From Cytobacillus gottheilii (GTDB taxonomy: Bacteria; Bacillota; Bacilli; Bacillales; Cytobacillaceae), in assembly GCF_001636345.1 (NCBI RefSeq), contig NZ_KV440945.1:2685354-2749353 (forward strand): a stretch of 64,000 nucleotides of DNA, given 5' to 3'. The position numbers and the translations under genes were made by a program. The notes beneath the pieces were generated by a model, which was given only the letters and a program-made list of their open reading frames with translations, was not told where the DNA came from and searched no databases. Positions 36,096 through 45,896 of the stretch are shown in pieces (position 1 is the first letter of the stretch; every line of letters starts with the position of its first letter).

Positions 36096-37832
36096 TTAGA
36101 ACAACTCCTTACATGCAGAATGAATTTCATGCGGCAAAAATGGATTTCCATCATATTTTAAATGATTATGAACCTTTTGCGCATAGCCGACATTCATTTT
36201 CAAGATATTTGCCAATTGCCCTGTAGCATTATTTTCAACTACAACCACTTTTTTCGCAGATTGAACAAGAGGCAAAAGTTCTTCTGCAGGGAATGGATGA
36301 ATAAGACGGATATGAGCATGATTCACCTTAAAACCGTCTGCTTCTAATCGTTCCTGTGCTTCTTCAATTGCCCCTCTTGTGGAATTAAATCCAACAAGCA
36401 GCAAATCAGCTTCTTCATGTGGTGTATTTTTATAAACTGGTGTATTGAAGCGGATATTCTTAATCTTGCGCAGCCTTTTATCCATCTGTGCTTTTCGGTT
36501 GGCTGGCGATTCAGATGGTTTTCCTGTTTCCTCATGCTCTACACCTGTTACATGGTGGATGCCGTGCTTCATGCCAGGAATTACCCTTGGTGAAACACCA
36601 TCCTCTGTTACTTCATATCTTTTAAAATACTCTTTATTTTCAATTTCAGGGAGTTCGTCACTAAACAGCTTGCCTCGGCGTATTTCTACCTGGCTAAGAT
36701 CAAGCGGCTCAACCGTCTGTTTTCCTAACGAAAGCTGTAAATCGGTTAACATTATAACTGGACATTGATATTCTTCTGCAAGATTAAATGCTTCTGCTGT
36801 ATCGTAGAATGCTTCCTGCACTGTGCTTGGAGCCATGACAATCTTTGGAATCTCTCCATGTGTTCCGTAAAGCATTGCCATTAAATCGGATTGCTCCTGC
36901 TTTGTCGGCAGACCTGTCGATGGACCGCCGCGCTGAGTATCAATAATGACGAGCGGCGTTTCAGTAATTCCTGATAAGCCAATGGCTTCCATTTTCAGCG
37001 AAAGGCCAGGTCCGGCAGAGGCTGTTAGTGCACGCACACCAGCATAATTCGCTCCAATACACATCGTAACAGCCGCGATTTCGTCTTCTGTTTGAATAAC
37101 AGAACCGCCTACTGCGGGAAGTTTTTTAATCAAATATTCCATAATCTCAGAAGCTGGCGTGATTGGATAAGCAGCCATAAAACGCACACCAGCACTTAGT
37201 GCGCCTAATGCGATAGCATCATTTCCAATCATAAATAACCGTTTCTGGCCATCTGCCTTTGCCAGCTCCATTATGCCTGTTTGGCCGGATAGAGCTTCTC
37301 TCATCGCATCAAAGCCAGCTTTAATGGCTTCCATATTTCGATCTACGACACTTTGCCCTTTTCTTCCGAAAATCTCTTGAACTACTTCTCTAAAAAGCTC
37401 TGTATCTATGTTTAATACTGCACATGTTGATCCAACCGCAATCATATTTTTCATTAATGAAGTGCCCAATTCAGTTGCAAGACTCGTAAATGGGATCGAA
37501 TATAGAGAAGCATTTGTATCTTCTGGTTTCTGCGGATCAAATTTTGCATCAGCAATAATGATTCCGCCATCATGTAATTCCTGATAATTTAAATCAATTG
37601 TTTCTTGATCAAAAGCAACCAGTATATCCAAATCATCTGATATTGAGCGAACCTGGTGCGTGCTAACGCGAATTTTGTTGTTTGTATGTCCGCCCCTAAT
37701 TCTGGATGAAAAGTGACGATATCCATATAAATAATAGCCTAAGCGATTCAACGCAATCGAAAAGATTTCACCTGTGCTTTCAATCCCTTCCCCTTGCTGT
37801 CCCCCAACTTTCCATGAAAGCTGATTGATCAT
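36096..37832 (-). CDS. korA: 2-oxoacid:ferredoxin oxidoreductase, fused gamma-alpha subunit
   Basis: A 578-residue fusion. The N-terminal gamma domain (about 1-190) begins WKVGGQQGEGIESTGEIFSI. The alpha pyrimidine domain starts near residue 210 (GNDAIALGALSAGVRFMAAY, PITPASEIMEYL, EDEIAAVTMCIGANYAG), and a C-terminal domain begins near 480 (LLLVGFNSTRGAIEEAQERL). It is the catalytic partner of KorB. I set the start at the ATG at 37832; an upstream in-frame codon at 37853 adds seven unconserved residues. It is the first gene of the korAB operon. Confidence 0.95.
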   Translation of the reverse strand: MINQLSWKVGGQQGEGIESTGEIFSIALNRLGYYLYGYRHFSSRIRGGHTNNKIRVSTHQVRSISDDLDILVAFDQETIDLNYQELHDGGIIIADAKFDPQKPEDTNASLYSIPFTSLATELGTSLMKNMIAVGSTCAVLNIDTELFREVVQEIFGRKGQSVVDRNMEAIKAGFDAMREALSGQTGIMELAKADGQKRLFMIGNDAIALGALSAGVRFMAAYPITPASEIMEYLIKKLPAVGGSVIQTEDEIAAVTMCIGANYAGVRALTASAGPGLSLKMEAIGLSGITETPLVIIDTQRGGPSTGLPTKQEQSDLMAMLYGTHGEIPKIVMAPSTVQEAFYDTAEAFNLAEEYQCPVIMLTDLQLSLGKQTVEPLDLSQVEIRRGKLFSDELPEIENKEYFKRYEVTEDGVSPRVIPGMKHGIHHVTGVEHEETGKPSESPANRKAQMDKRLRKIKNIRFNTPVYKNTPHEEADLLLVGFNSTRGAIEEAQERLEADGFKVNHAHIRLIHPFPAEELLPLVQSAKKVVVVENNATGQLANILKMNVGYAQKVHNHLKYDGNPFLPHEIHSACKELF

Positions 37833-38110
37833 GTCCTGCACCCCTTTTAACATTATTAATAGGTATGTATATTTATTCGATATTTAAAAAAATATGCATT
37901 CGTTCATTACCGTCATATGCAGATGAAAATTAGCGGCACAGACTGTACTAAACGCTTTCAATTCTAGTCTTAAGCTTATAAAAAAGCAAGACTTTCTATG
38001 CAAATAACAGCTGATTTTCTAAAAGAATATTAGTATATTTTCTGTATTTTCTGCGAATAAACTAAAATTGAATTTTCGGGAAGGTTTCTATCATTCTCAC
38101 ATTATTTATC

Positions 38111-39034
38111 TTAAATCGGCATGCGGCTAACGAAATTTTGAAACAAAAACTGTTCTAGTTGTGTTTGTGAATAGTATTTGCTCAATACATTGATAAGATA
38201 ATCGTAATTGGATGCCCGCTCAATACCAGTCACAATATGTTCTGTTCCATCAAAGTCTGAACCAAAGCCTACATGGTGTTCTCCTCCAAGTGAACAAATG
38301 TAATCAAGATGGCGGAGCAGATCATCGATGGTGGCGGTTGTCGCCCCTGACAGAAAATCAGCAACAAAGGTAAGCCCAATCACACTATCCTTTTGAATGA
38401 GCGCCTTGATTTGATCATCCTTTAAGTTTCGCGGATGCTGGCAAAGAGCATAACAATTCGAGTGAGAGGCAACCGGAAACTGTCCATATTCCATGACATC
38501 CCAAAATCCCTTTTCCGCTAAATGTGAAACATCACACCAAACGTTTCTTTCATTTAGTACAGCAAGGACTTGTCTGCCAAACTGTGACAGCCCGCCTGCA
38601 TTCTCCTCTAATACCCCATCAGCAGCACAGTTTCTGTAATTCCAAGTTAAACCAACACTTGTGACACCAAGTCTAAGCAAGGTTTGTAATTTCACGATGT
38701 CTTTGCATATAGCATCACAGCCTTCGAGTGTAAGAAGTGCACCGACTTCACCTTCTTTTAGCTTTTGAATATCCGCTTTGCTTTTGACTAGTTTCATATG
38801 AGGATTATCGTGAATAATGCGTTCATAAAACATTTCAATCATTCGCAGTGCAGCAATAAATTTCAATTCTGGATGTACCGCTTCAGGGACATAAATCGCA
38901 AAGCATTGCACTTTAATGGGTGAGTGTTTAAGCTCATGCATGTTAACTTGCAGACTGGCATCATTTTGAAAATTAATTTTTGGATTCATTAGCATTTTAC
39001 AAAGAACATCACAGTGAGCATCAAATATAGTCAT
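38111..39034 (-). CDS. membrane dipeptidase family (M19) protein
   Basis: A 307-residue zinc dipeptidase of the renal dipeptidase family, which cleaves dipeptides including D-residues. Metal ligands are visible: DAHCD at the N-terminus, the bridging glutamate in ALLTLEGCDAI, then WCDVSHLAEKGFW and FPVASHSNC histidines, and the substrate/metal aspartate in GFGSDFDGTEH. There is no signal peptide, so it is cytoplasmic, as in other Bacillus members. In B. subtilis tdh-kbl occupy the corresponding region. A strand-mate of spoVS upstream but ended off from it by a terminator. Confidence 0.9.
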   Translation of the reverse strand: MTIFDAHCDVLCKMLMNPKINFQNDASLQVNMHELKHSPIKVQCFAIYVPEAVHPELKFIAALRMIEMFYERIIHDNPHMKLVKSKADIQKLKEGEVGALLTLEGCDAICKDIVKLQTLLRLGVTSVGLTWNYRNCAADGVLEENAGGLSQFGRQVLAVLNERNVWCDVSHLAEKGFWDVMEYGQFPVASHSNCYALCQHPRNLKDDQIKALIQKDSVIGLTFVADFLSGATTATIDDLLRHLDYICSLGGEHHVGFGSDFDGTEHIVTGIERASNYDYLINVLSKYYSQTQLEQFLFQNFVSRMPI

Positions 39035-39147
39035 ATGTGTATAGCCCTCTCCTTTAAGTTTGTTTATTTCACAAACAGTTGATTTAATCCTTCTATTTTA
39101 ATAGGAAACAACGTCTGTTTTATATAACTCTTTTCTTCCCTTGTGTC

Positions 39148-39177
39148 AAAAAGCCTGCTTGCGTTAGGCAAACAGGC
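39148..39177 (-). terminator. spoVS terminator
   Basis: On the minus strand GCCTGTTTGC-CTAAC-GCAAGCAGGC (one mismatch) is followed by TTTTTGAC. Confidence 0.88.
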
Positions 39178-39198
39178 CACATCCATATGAAGTTTTCT

Positions 39199-39459
39199 TT
39201 ATCTCGGTTCGACGATCAGTTTGATCGCTGTTCTTTCTTCTCCTTCAATGAGAATATCTGTAAATGCAGGGATGCAAATTAAATCCACTCCGCTAGGTGC
39301 TACAAATCCGCGTGCAATCGCTACTGCTTTAACCGCTTGATTCAATGCACCCGCACCAATTGCCTGAATTTCTGCTGCTCCTCTTTCACGCAGCACTCCA
39401 GCAAGCGCACCAGCTACAGAATTGGGATTAGATTTTGCTGAAACTTTTAATATTTCCAT
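39199..39459 (-). CDS. spoVS: stage V sporulation protein S
   Basis: An 86-residue Alba-like protein, almost invariant among spore formers: MEILKVSAKSNPNSVAGALA, RGAAEIQAIGAGALNQAVKA and EGEERTAIKLIVEPR are all present. It is needed for progress past stage V in B. subtilis and is sigma-H controlled there; its molecular action is unclear, though nucleic acid binding is suspected from the fold. The ATG follows GGAGGAGCTAG. It is monocistronic, with a terminator on both sides. Confidence 0.98.
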   Translation of the reverse strand: MEILKVSAKSNPNSVAGALAGVLRERGAAEIQAIGAGALNQAVKAVAIARGFVAPSGVDLICIPAFTDILIEGEERTAIKLIVEPR

Positions 39460-39657
39460 TCCTAGCTCCTCCTCATTTTTTCCCCTCTGTATGCCCCCTT
39501 AAAGACACATCAGGTATATAAACCATTCCATTGCTACTATATTCATTTATGAAAACACATATTCCGGCTTGGACTAAAAATTGAAAAAAAGTATTGGTTT
39601 TTAGAAGGATTGCAGAAGATTAAATAGGTAAGAAGGAAAATGCTATATTCGGATCCA

Positions 39658-39690
39658 TAAAAAAACCGCACCTTCATAGGTACGGATTTT
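39658..39690 (-). terminator. ymdB terminator
   Basis: On the minus strand CCGTACC-TATGAAG-GGTGCGG is followed by TTTTTTTATGG; it abuts the ymdB stop codon. Confidence 0.85.
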
Positions 39691-39693
39691 TGC

Positions 39694-40491
39694 TTATGAA
39701 TAAAATGGGTGATCATCATTAATAAGGATTGGCTGTATTTTTTTCGCTTTACCTGTTTTTTGATCTAAGTCAATTATTACCGCACTAAGCTGCGAGCGTC
39801 CTGTTTTAGGCACTTCAAACCTTACTGGCAGTCCGGTAAGGAATCGTTTAAGAACTGCGTCTTTTTCCATTCCCAAAACAGCGTCATATGGACCAGTCAT
39901 GCCTACATCCGCCATAAAGGCAGTTCCTTCAGGCAGAATTCGGCAGTCAGCTGTTTGCACATGGGTATGAGTACCAACAACTGCTGAGACTCTTCCATCC
40001 AAATACCAGCCCATTGCCTGCTTTTCACTTGTTGCCTCCGCGTGAAAATCAACGAAAATAATTGAGGTCCTCTCCTTCGCAATTGCAATCAGTTCATCTG
40101 CTTTCTCAAATGGGCAATTATTTGCTGCCATAAAAGTTCTGCCTTGAAGACTAATCACCGCTATTTCCTCATTATTGTATTTTAAAAACACCATGCCCTG
40201 TCCCGGGTTGTTATCTGGAAAATTAGCTGGCCTTACTAAATATTTGGCTTTATCTATGAACTCAAAAATTTCTTTATTGTCCCATGTATGATTGCCAAGC
40301 GTAACTGCTTGTGCGCCGGTTTCTAAAAAGCTCCGATAGATTTTCTCTGTGATGCCCCTGCCGCTTGCAGCATTTTCTCCATTGATAATCGTCAGCTGGG
40401 GACGATATTTTTCCTTTAATTTGGGTACATACTCGCTGATCATATCTCTTCCTAACGAGCCTACCACATCTCCTACAAACAAAATTCTCAT
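39694..40491 (-). CDS. ymdB: YmdB metallophosphoesterase
   Basis: A 265-residue calcineurin-like phosphodiesterase. In B. subtilis YmdB hydrolyses 2',3'-cyclic nucleotides and affects biofilm versus motility. Metal-site motifs are all present: FVGDVVGSLGRD, INGENAASGRGITE, TLGNHTWDNKE, IIFVDFHAEATSEKQAMGW, VVGTHTHVQTADCRIL and MADVGMTGPYDAVLGM. It lies 196 bp downstream of rny, whose own terminator stands between, so partial readthrough or a separate promoter is likely. Confidence 0.96.
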   Translation of the reverse strand: MRILFVGDVVGSLGRDMISEYVPKLKEKYRPQLTIINGENAASGRGITEKIYRSFLETGAQAVTLGNHTWDNKEIFEFIDKAKYLVRPANFPDNNPGQGMVFLKYNNEEIAVISLQGRTFMAANNCPFEKADELIAIAKERTSIIFVDFHAEATSEKQAMGWYLDGRVSAVVGTHTHVQTADCRILPEGTAFMADVGMTGPYDAVLGMEKDAVLKRFLTGLPVRFEVPKTGRSQLSAVIIDLDQKTGKAKKIQPILINDDHPFYS

Positions 40492-40661
40492 TTTTACACC
40501 TTCTTAATATGTACTTGCTCTTTAAGTTTAGCACACTTCTCCCTGCTTTTATGCATTTCATCTCACTATCTTTTTATTAGTTTAGAAATCAACATATTAA
40601 ATCGCTGCAAAGAATATACTATAGCTAAAATCTCAGGTGCATTTGCATTTATATGTAAGCA

Positions 40662-40691
40662 CAAAAAAAGCGATGCATACGCATCGCTTAT
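40662..40691 (-). terminator. rny terminator
   Basis: AAGCGATGC/GCATCGCTT with loop GTAT (minus strand), followed by TTTTTTGTG. The stem overlaps the rny stop codon. Confidence 0.9.
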
Positions 40692-42250
40692 TTTGCATAT
40701 TCAACAGCTCTCGTTTCACGGATCACTGTTACTTTGATATGTCCTGGATAATCCAGTTCTTCCTCAATCTTCTTGCGGATATCTCGAGCCAGTCTATGTG
40801 CTTCTAGATCATCTATTTGCTCAGGTTTAACCATTATACGAATTTCGCGGCCAGCCTGAATGGCAAATGATTTCTCAACTCCATCATAAGACTCAGAAAT
40901 TTCCTCGAGCTTCTCAAGGCGACGGATATAGTTTTCAAGTGTTTCACGTCTTGCTCCTGGGCGTGCAGCTGATAGGGCATCTGCTGCTGCGACAAGAACA
41001 GCAATGATGGACGTTGGTTCTGTGTCACCATGGTGAGACGCGATACTATTGATGACGACTGGATGTTCTTTATATTTTGTAGCAAGCTCAACACCGATTT
41101 CAACGTGGCTTCCCTCTACTTCATGGTCAATCGCTTTACCGATATCATGAAGCAAGCCAGCGCGGCGTGCCAGTGTTTCATCCTGCCCAAGCTCTGCTGC
41201 TAACATGCCAGAAAGCTGTGCAACTTCCATTGAATGCTTTAGAACATTTTGACCGTAGCTTGTACGGAATTTCAAGCGTCCAAGGATTTTGATTAAATCT
41301 GGATGCAGTCCATGTACACCAACTTCAAACGTGGTTTGTTCACCGATCTCGCGGATATGTTCATCTACTTCACGGCGTGCCTTGTCTACCATTTCTTCGA
41401 TGCGTGCTGGGTGAATTCGGCCATCCTGTACAAGCTTGTCTAACGCAAGTCTTGCAGTCTCACGGCGTATCGGATCAAATCCGGAAAGAATAACCGCTTC
41501 TGGTGTATCATCAATGATTAAATCAATACCAGTTAATGTTTCAAGTGTGCGGATATTTCGTCCTTCACGTCCGATAATTCGGCCCTTCATCTCATCGTTT
41601 GGCAGATTAACAACCGATACAGTTGTTTCGGCAACATGGTCAGCTGCACATCTTTGGATAGCTAGTGACAAAATTTCTTTCGCTTTCTTGTCAGCGTCTT
41701 CTTTTGCTCTAATCTCGCTCTCTTTTACCATTATAGCGACTTCGTGAGACACTTCCTGCTCTGTTCGCTCTAAAATGATGGACTTCGCTTCTTCGCGAGT
41801 TAACCCAGAGATGCGTTCTAGCTCTGTTTGCTGCGCTTGTACCATCTTGTCCACTTTGCTTTCCATCTCTTCTATATGCTGTTGTCTTTTGCTAAGAGAA
41901 TCGTCCCTCTTTTCTAATTGTACTTCACGTTTATCTAACGTTTCATCCTTACGGTCAAGATTCTCTTCTTTTTGCAGTAAACGATTTTCTTGTTTTTGCA
42001 GTTCATTTCTGCGATCACGAACTTCACGTTCAGCCTCTGTACGAAGCTTGTGAATATCATCCTTGGCTTCAAGCAGGGCTTCCTTTTTGGTCGCTTCAGC
42101 TTCACGCTTAGCGTCTTCTAAAATCTGCTCAGCTGCGTCTTTAGCACCTGCGATCTTTGCTTCAGAAATAGATTTACGAACAAAATAGCCAACAAAAGCA
42201 CCGAGTATTAGGCCAAGCAAAATGGAGATGATTGTTACTGGTTCCATCAT
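40688..42250 (-). CDS. rny: ribonuclease Y
   Basis: Membrane-anchored endoribonuclease that starts mRNA decay. The 520 residues comprise an N-terminal membrane helix (about 4-24), a long coiled coil (about 30-200, highly charged), a KH domain (about 210-275, with [19 protein letters not shown]), and an HD domain with its metal motif [20 protein letters not shown] and SIASHHGD. It is expected to work with the Ric complex, whose RicA subunit is encoded 8 kb away. Two adjacent ATG codons follow AGGAGGTGAA; either can be the start. Confidence 0.98.
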   Translation of the reverse strand: MMEPVTIISILLGLILGAFVGYFVRKSISEAKIAGAKDAAEQILEDAKREAEATKKEALLEAKDDIHKLRTEAEREVRDRRNELQKQENRLLQKEENLDRKDETLDKREVQLEKRDDSLSKRQQHIEEMESKVDKMVQAQQTELERISGLTREEAKSIILERTEQEVSHEVAIMVKESEIRAKEDADKKAKEILSLAIQRCAADHVAETTVSVVNLPNDEMKGRIIGREGRNIRTLETLTGIDLIIDDTPEAVILSGFDPIRRETARLALDKLVQDGRIHPARIEEMVDKARREVDEHIREIGEQTTFEVGVHGLHPDLIKILGRLKFRTSYGQNVLKHSMEVAQLSGMLAAELGQDETLARRAGLLHDIGKAIDHEVEGSHVEIGVELATKYKEHPVVINSIASHHGDTEPTSIIAVLVAAADALSAARPGARRETLENYIRRLEKLEEISESYDGVEKSFAIQAGREIRIMVKPEQIDDLEAHRLARDIRKKIEEELDYPGHIKVTVIRETRAVEYAK

Positions 42251-42386
42251 TTCACCTCCTCTTGCTATGAACTTTTTGTTACGTTTCTAAAAGTGATGCT
42301 TGTACATAATGTTAAGTTAAATGTACAGCACTGCGGCTTCTAAACGCTTTTCATACTTTATAAAAAATGTAAAATATACAATTTTA

Positions 42387-42415
42387 ATTGTAAAGCTGTG
42401 AAAATTTATTGTCAA
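42387..42415 (-). promoter_or_regulatory. sigma-A promoter of rny
   Basis: Minus strand: TTGACA (42410-42415), 17 bp, TACAAT (42387-42392), about 135 bp upstream of the rny start. This leaves a long AT-rich 5' leader. Apart from this and the recA terminator I see nothing in the 42251-42635 gap. Confidence 0.8.
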
Positions 42416-42590
42416 GTGCTGCTGGTCCTTGACAGAATGATAATTTAAGTATTTTCGCAGTTTTTGAAAACTTTGTTCGTGTTTCAGTAAAATATAGACT
42501 TTTCTGCAGCCTTTTGGGTCACTTCTAGCCTAAAAATTTTGATCGTGTTCATCGCTTTTATAATAGGAATAAAAAAGCTCAAGCAAATGA

Positions 42591-42623
42591 AAAAGCGGAC
42601 AATGTCGAATCGACCTTGTCCAC
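42591..42623 (-). terminator. recA terminator
   Basis: On the minus strand GTGGACAAGGTCGA pairs with TCGACATTGTCCGC and runs into TTTTTC, 13 bp after the recA stop codon. Confidence 0.92.
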
Positions 42624-42635
42624 TTCTTTAGCGTC

Positions 42636-43673
42636 TTAAATTAAGTCGAACTCTTCTTGTTCTTTTTCCTCTGTCACTGTGTATTCAGCATCTAAACCGT
42701 AGTGTTCGCGAATTTGCTGCTGAATTTGCTTGCGAATTTCAGGGTTTTCTTTTAAGAACTGCTTCGCGTTCTCACGGCCTTGACCTAAACGTTCCTCGTT
42801 GTAGGAATACCATGATCCGCTCTTTTGAACAATATCAACTTCAGAGCCAAGATCTATGATTTCTCCTTCTTTAGAAATCCCCTCACCGTACATGATATCC
42901 ACTTCAGCTACACGGAATGGAGGAGCAACTTTATTCTTAACTACTTTAATTTTAGTCTTGTTACCGACCATTTCATTGCCTTGTTTTAATGTTTCAGCAC
43001 GGCGCACTTCCAGACGAATAGTAGAATAGAACTTTAAAGCACGTCCACCTGGAGTTGTCTCAGGGTTACCGAACATAACACCGACTTTTTCACGAATCTG
43101 GTTAATAAAGATAGCAATCGTTTTGGATTTATTAATAGCACCTGAAAGCTTACGAAGTGCCTGGGACATTAAGCGAGCCTGTAAACCAACGTGGGAGTCA
43201 CCCATTTCCCCTTCAATCTCAGCTTTTGGTACAAGAGCCGCAACCGAGTCAATTACTAGAATATCTACTGCACCGCTTCGGACAAGAGCTTCAGCAATCT
43301 CAAGTGCCTGTTCACCTGTATCAGGCTGAGATAATAGCAGTTCATCAATGTTTACACCCAGCTTTTGAGCATATACCGGATCAAGCGCATGCTCAGCATC
43401 AATAAATGCAGCCTGTCCGCCTTGTGCCTGAACCTCTGCGATAGCATGAAGTGCAACAGTTGTTTTACCTGAGCTTTCTGGGCCGTATGTTTCAATAATT
43501 CTTCCGCGCGGATATCCGCCTATTCCAAGAGCTGCATCAAGCGCCAAGGATCCGCTTGGGACAGCAGATACTTTTTGATCTGCCTGCTCGCCCAGTTTCA
43601 TAATTGAACCTTTACCAAATTGCTTTTCTATTTGCTTTAATGCCATTTCAAGTGCTGCCTGACGATCACTCAC
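42636..43673 (-). CDS. recA: recombinase RecA
   Basis: Strand-exchange ATPase and LexA co-protease. The 345 residues have Walker A GPESSGKT (64-71), Walker [12 protein letters not shown], the L1 loop region [19 protein letters not shown], the L2 region [20 protein letters not shown], and an acidic C-terminal tail ([12 protein letters not shown]). No intein. It is the last gene of this block, 308 bp downstream of cinA, and carries its own LexA-controlled upstream region. Confidence 0.99.
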   Translation of the reverse strand: MSDRQAALEMALKQIEKQFGKGSIMKLGEQADQKVSAVPSGSLALDAALGIGGYPRGRIIETYGPESSGKTTVALHAIAEVQAQGGQAAFIDAEHALDPVYAQKLGVNIDELLLSQPDTGEQALEIAEALVRSGAVDILVIDSVAALVPKAEIEGEMGDSHVGLQARLMSQALRKLSGAINKSKTIAIFINQIREKVGVMFGNPETTPGGRALKFYSTIRLEVRRAETLKQGNEMVGNKTKIKVVKNKVAPPFRVAEVDIMYGEGISKEGEIIDLGSEVDIVQKSGSWYSYNEERLGQGRENAKQFLKENPEIRKQIQQQIREHYGLDAEYTVTEEKEQEEFDLI

Positions 43674-43776
43674 TCAAAATTCCTCCTTTTATATGAATGA
43701 ACGAAACTGTTCATTTATCTCATCTCGAATCTATCTCTACTATAAACGTTTTTTATCCGTTTGTACAGCAAAAAGT

Positions 43777-43790
43777 CGAACATTCATTCG
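43777..43790. promoter_or_regulatory. LexA box upstream of recA
   Basis: CGAACATTCATTCG differs at one base from the B. subtilis consensus CGAAC-N4-GTTCG and lies about 105-117 bp upstream of the recA start. A possible promoter follows on the minus strand: TGTACA, 17 bp, TATAGT. Confidence 0.7.
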
Positions 43791-43941
43791 TTTTTTTATT
43801 TCCAGTCTTACAGGCAGAAATCATATTTTCGAGCTGAAAAATGCCGTTTTTCTATCATAATAAGGATTAAAAAAGCTAGAAGCTGCTTTTATCTGAATTT
43901 AAGCATTACAGCAGCAGTTTCTAGTATAATACCGGTTTATT

Positions 43942-43971
43942 AAAAAGAAAAGGAATGCAAATCTGCACTCC
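43942..43971 (-). terminator. cinA terminator
   Basis: On the minus strand GGAGTGCAGATTTGCATTCC is followed by TTTTCTTTTTAAT, 10 bp beyond the cinA stop codon. It separates cinA from recA. Confidence 0.75.
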
Positions 43972-43981
43972 TCTCTCCTTA

Positions 43982-45220
43982 TTACTCCTGAATATAGCTC
44001 AGCAAAAAGTGACAGCCATATTTTATGCTTCGTATGCGATTGGCTGCTCTTGAGCCGCCTAAGTTTAACTTTTCCACTCTGGTCTTTTTCCCTTTTTGAT
44101 AGAGACCAATATAGACTGTGCCAACAGGGTGTCCTTCTAATTCATCTGGTCCGGCAACGCCAGTAAAACTAATGCCGACATCTGCGTTCATCAGCTTTGC
44201 TGCATTTTCAGCCATCTCAAGCGCACACTCACTGCTTACAACACCACATGTTTGAATCGTTTCTTCTTTTACTTGTAAAATATTAGCTTTCACTTCGTTT
44301 GTATAGCAGACAATTCCGCCTTTTAACAGGCTGCCAGCACCAGGGATCGATGTGAACTCCTGCTGAAACATGCCTCCTGTTAAGCTTTCGGCTGCGGCAA
44401 TGGTCAATTCCTTTTCTTTTAGGAGCTTGATCAGCTCTTCCATAAGCGAACTGTCGTCATAACCGTAGATAAATTCGCCAACCCGTTTTCTGATCTTCTC
44501 TTCTGTTTCATCAATCAGCTGATGTGCTACTTGCAGATCAGCATGTTTTGCTGTAATCCTTAGTGTAACTTCTCCATCTCCAGCAAGTGGGGCAATGGTC
44601 GGGTTGCTTTGGCCATCAATCAAATCTTCAATTTCAGTTTCCAGCATAGCCTCGCCAATACCGAAAAAGCGTAAAACCCTTGAAGCAATGACCTCGTAAG
44701 ATCCAAGTTTTGAGCGCAGAGACGGGTAAGCAAATTTAAGAAACATCGGCTCCATTTCCTTTGGAGGCCCTGGAAGCAGCATATAGAAGCACTCATCTTT
44801 TTTATAAATCATTCCCGGTGCCATGCCATGCTCATTTGGCAGCACTTCTGAACCCTTTAAGATGAGGGCTTGCTTTTTGTTATTCTCTGTCATTGGACGT
44901 CCGGTTCTATTAAAATACTGTTCGATCGACGTAAGTGCATCATCATCCATTTGCAGAACTGTATTCAGGTGACGAGCAATGGTTTCCTTTGTTAAATCAT
45001 CCTTTGTAGGTCCGAGTCCGCCTGTAAAAATAATAAGATCAGCTCTGTTTTCAGCTATTTCAATCGCTGACTTCAGTCGATCTGGATTGTCTCCGACAGC
45101 GGTGTGAAAATACACATTAACCCCAATGTCTGCCAGCTGTCTGGAAATAAACCGTGCGTTAGTATTCACAATCTGACCGAGCAAAAGCTCGGATCCAACC
45201 GCAATAATTTCTGCGTTCAT
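43982..45220 (-). CDS. cinA: CinA competence/damage-inducible protein
   Basis: A 412-residue two-domain protein. The N-terminal MoaB/MogA-like (COG1058) domain has [20 protein letters not shown] and [11 protein letters not shown]-like [20 protein letters not shown], associated with nucleotide pyrophosphatase activity. The C-terminal CinA domain (about 255-410) has [20 protein letters not shown] and [20 protein letters not shown], the nicotinamide mononucleotide deamidase type. It follows pgsA by 21 bp, the conserved order pgsA-cinA-recA, but a terminator now stands before recA. Confidence 0.96.
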   Translation of the reverse strand: MNAEIIAVGSELLLGQIVNTNARFISRQLADIGVNVYFHTAVGDNPDRLKSAIEIAENRADLIIFTGGLGPTKDDLTKETIARHLNTVLQMDDDALTSIEQYFNRTGRPMTENNKKQALILKGSEVLPNEHGMAPGMIYKKDECFYMLLPGPPKEMEPMFLKFAYPSLRSKLGSYEVIASRVLRFFGIGEAMLETEIEDLIDGQSNPTIAPLAGDGEVTLRITAKHADLQVAHQLIDETEEKIRKRVGEFIYGYDDSSLMEELIKLLKEKELTIAAAESLTGGMFQQEFTSIPGAGSLLKGGIVCYTNEVKANILQVKEETIQTCGVVSSECALEMAENAAKLMNADVGISFTGVAGPDELEGHPVGTVYIGLYQKGKKTRVEKLNLGGSRAANRIRSIKYGCHFLLSYIQE

Positions 45221-45241
45221 GCCGTTCCCCCCGGTTGCCTT

Positions 45242-45823
45242 TTATTTTGAGTTAACAAATGCCTGTTTATTTTTTGCGAAATAATCCCACCCTGACCACA
45301 CTGTGAAAATTAAGGCAATCCAAAGGGCAATCATATCGAATGGAATCGAAAACATTTCAAAGATAATATTATGCAGAAGCAATGCTGAAACAGCAATAAT
45401 TTGAGCCCATGTTTTTATTTTGCCGAGCATGTTTGCAGCAACAACCTCACCGCCGCCAGCTAAAATAAGACGAAGTCCTGTCACAGCAAATTCACGGCTT
45501 ATAATAATAATCACAATCCATGACGGAGCAAGGTGCAGTTCAACCAATACAATTAACGCTGCCGAAACAAGCAGTTTATCTGCTAGCGGATCTAAAAACT
45601 TTCCAAGATTGGTAACTAAGTTGTATTTTCTGGCTATATAGCCATCAATCCAGTCTGTCGTAGATGCGATGATAAAAAGCAGAGCACCAACTAAATGCGT
45701 AACAGGCAAATGATCAACGCCTAGGAGCGAAATTTCACCCCATGAAAAATCGTAAACCATAATAATTAAAAACAAAGGAATTAACAGTATTCTAGATATC
45801 GTAATTTTATTAGGCAGATTCAT
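45242..45823 (-). CDS. pgsA: phosphatidylglycerophosphate synthase
   Basis: CDP-alcohol phosphotransferase that condenses CDP-diacylglycerol with glycerol-3-phosphate, the first committed step to phosphatidylglycerol. The 193 residues have about five membrane helices and the full catalytic motif (D-x2-D-G-x2-A-R-x8-G-x3-D-x3-D) in DWIDGYIARKYN and LGKFLDPLADK. It is essential in B. subtilis. It lies between rodZ and cinA on the same strand. Confidence 0.97.
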   Translation of the reverse strand: MNLPNKITISRILLIPLFLIIMVYDFSWGEISLLGVDHLPVTHLVGALLFIIASTTDWIDGYIARKYNLVTNLGKFLDPLADKLLVSAALIVLVELHLAPSWIVIIIISREFAVTGLRLILAGGGEVVAANMLGKIKTWAQIIAVSALLLHNIIFEMFSIPFDMIALWIALIFTVWSGWDYFAKNKQAFVNSK

Positions 45824-45865
45824 CTTAAACCTCCAGTAGTAATAACTTCACCATTTTAAAGCATG

Positions 45866-45896
45866 AGAAAATAGCCATCAGATTGATGACTATTCA
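45866..45896 (-). terminator. hairpin between rodZ and pgsA
   Basis: On the minus strand AATAGTCATCA pairs with TGATGGCTATT around ATC and is followed by TTCTC. It overlaps the end of rodZ. It may reduce but not abolish readthrough into pgsA. Confidence 0.5.
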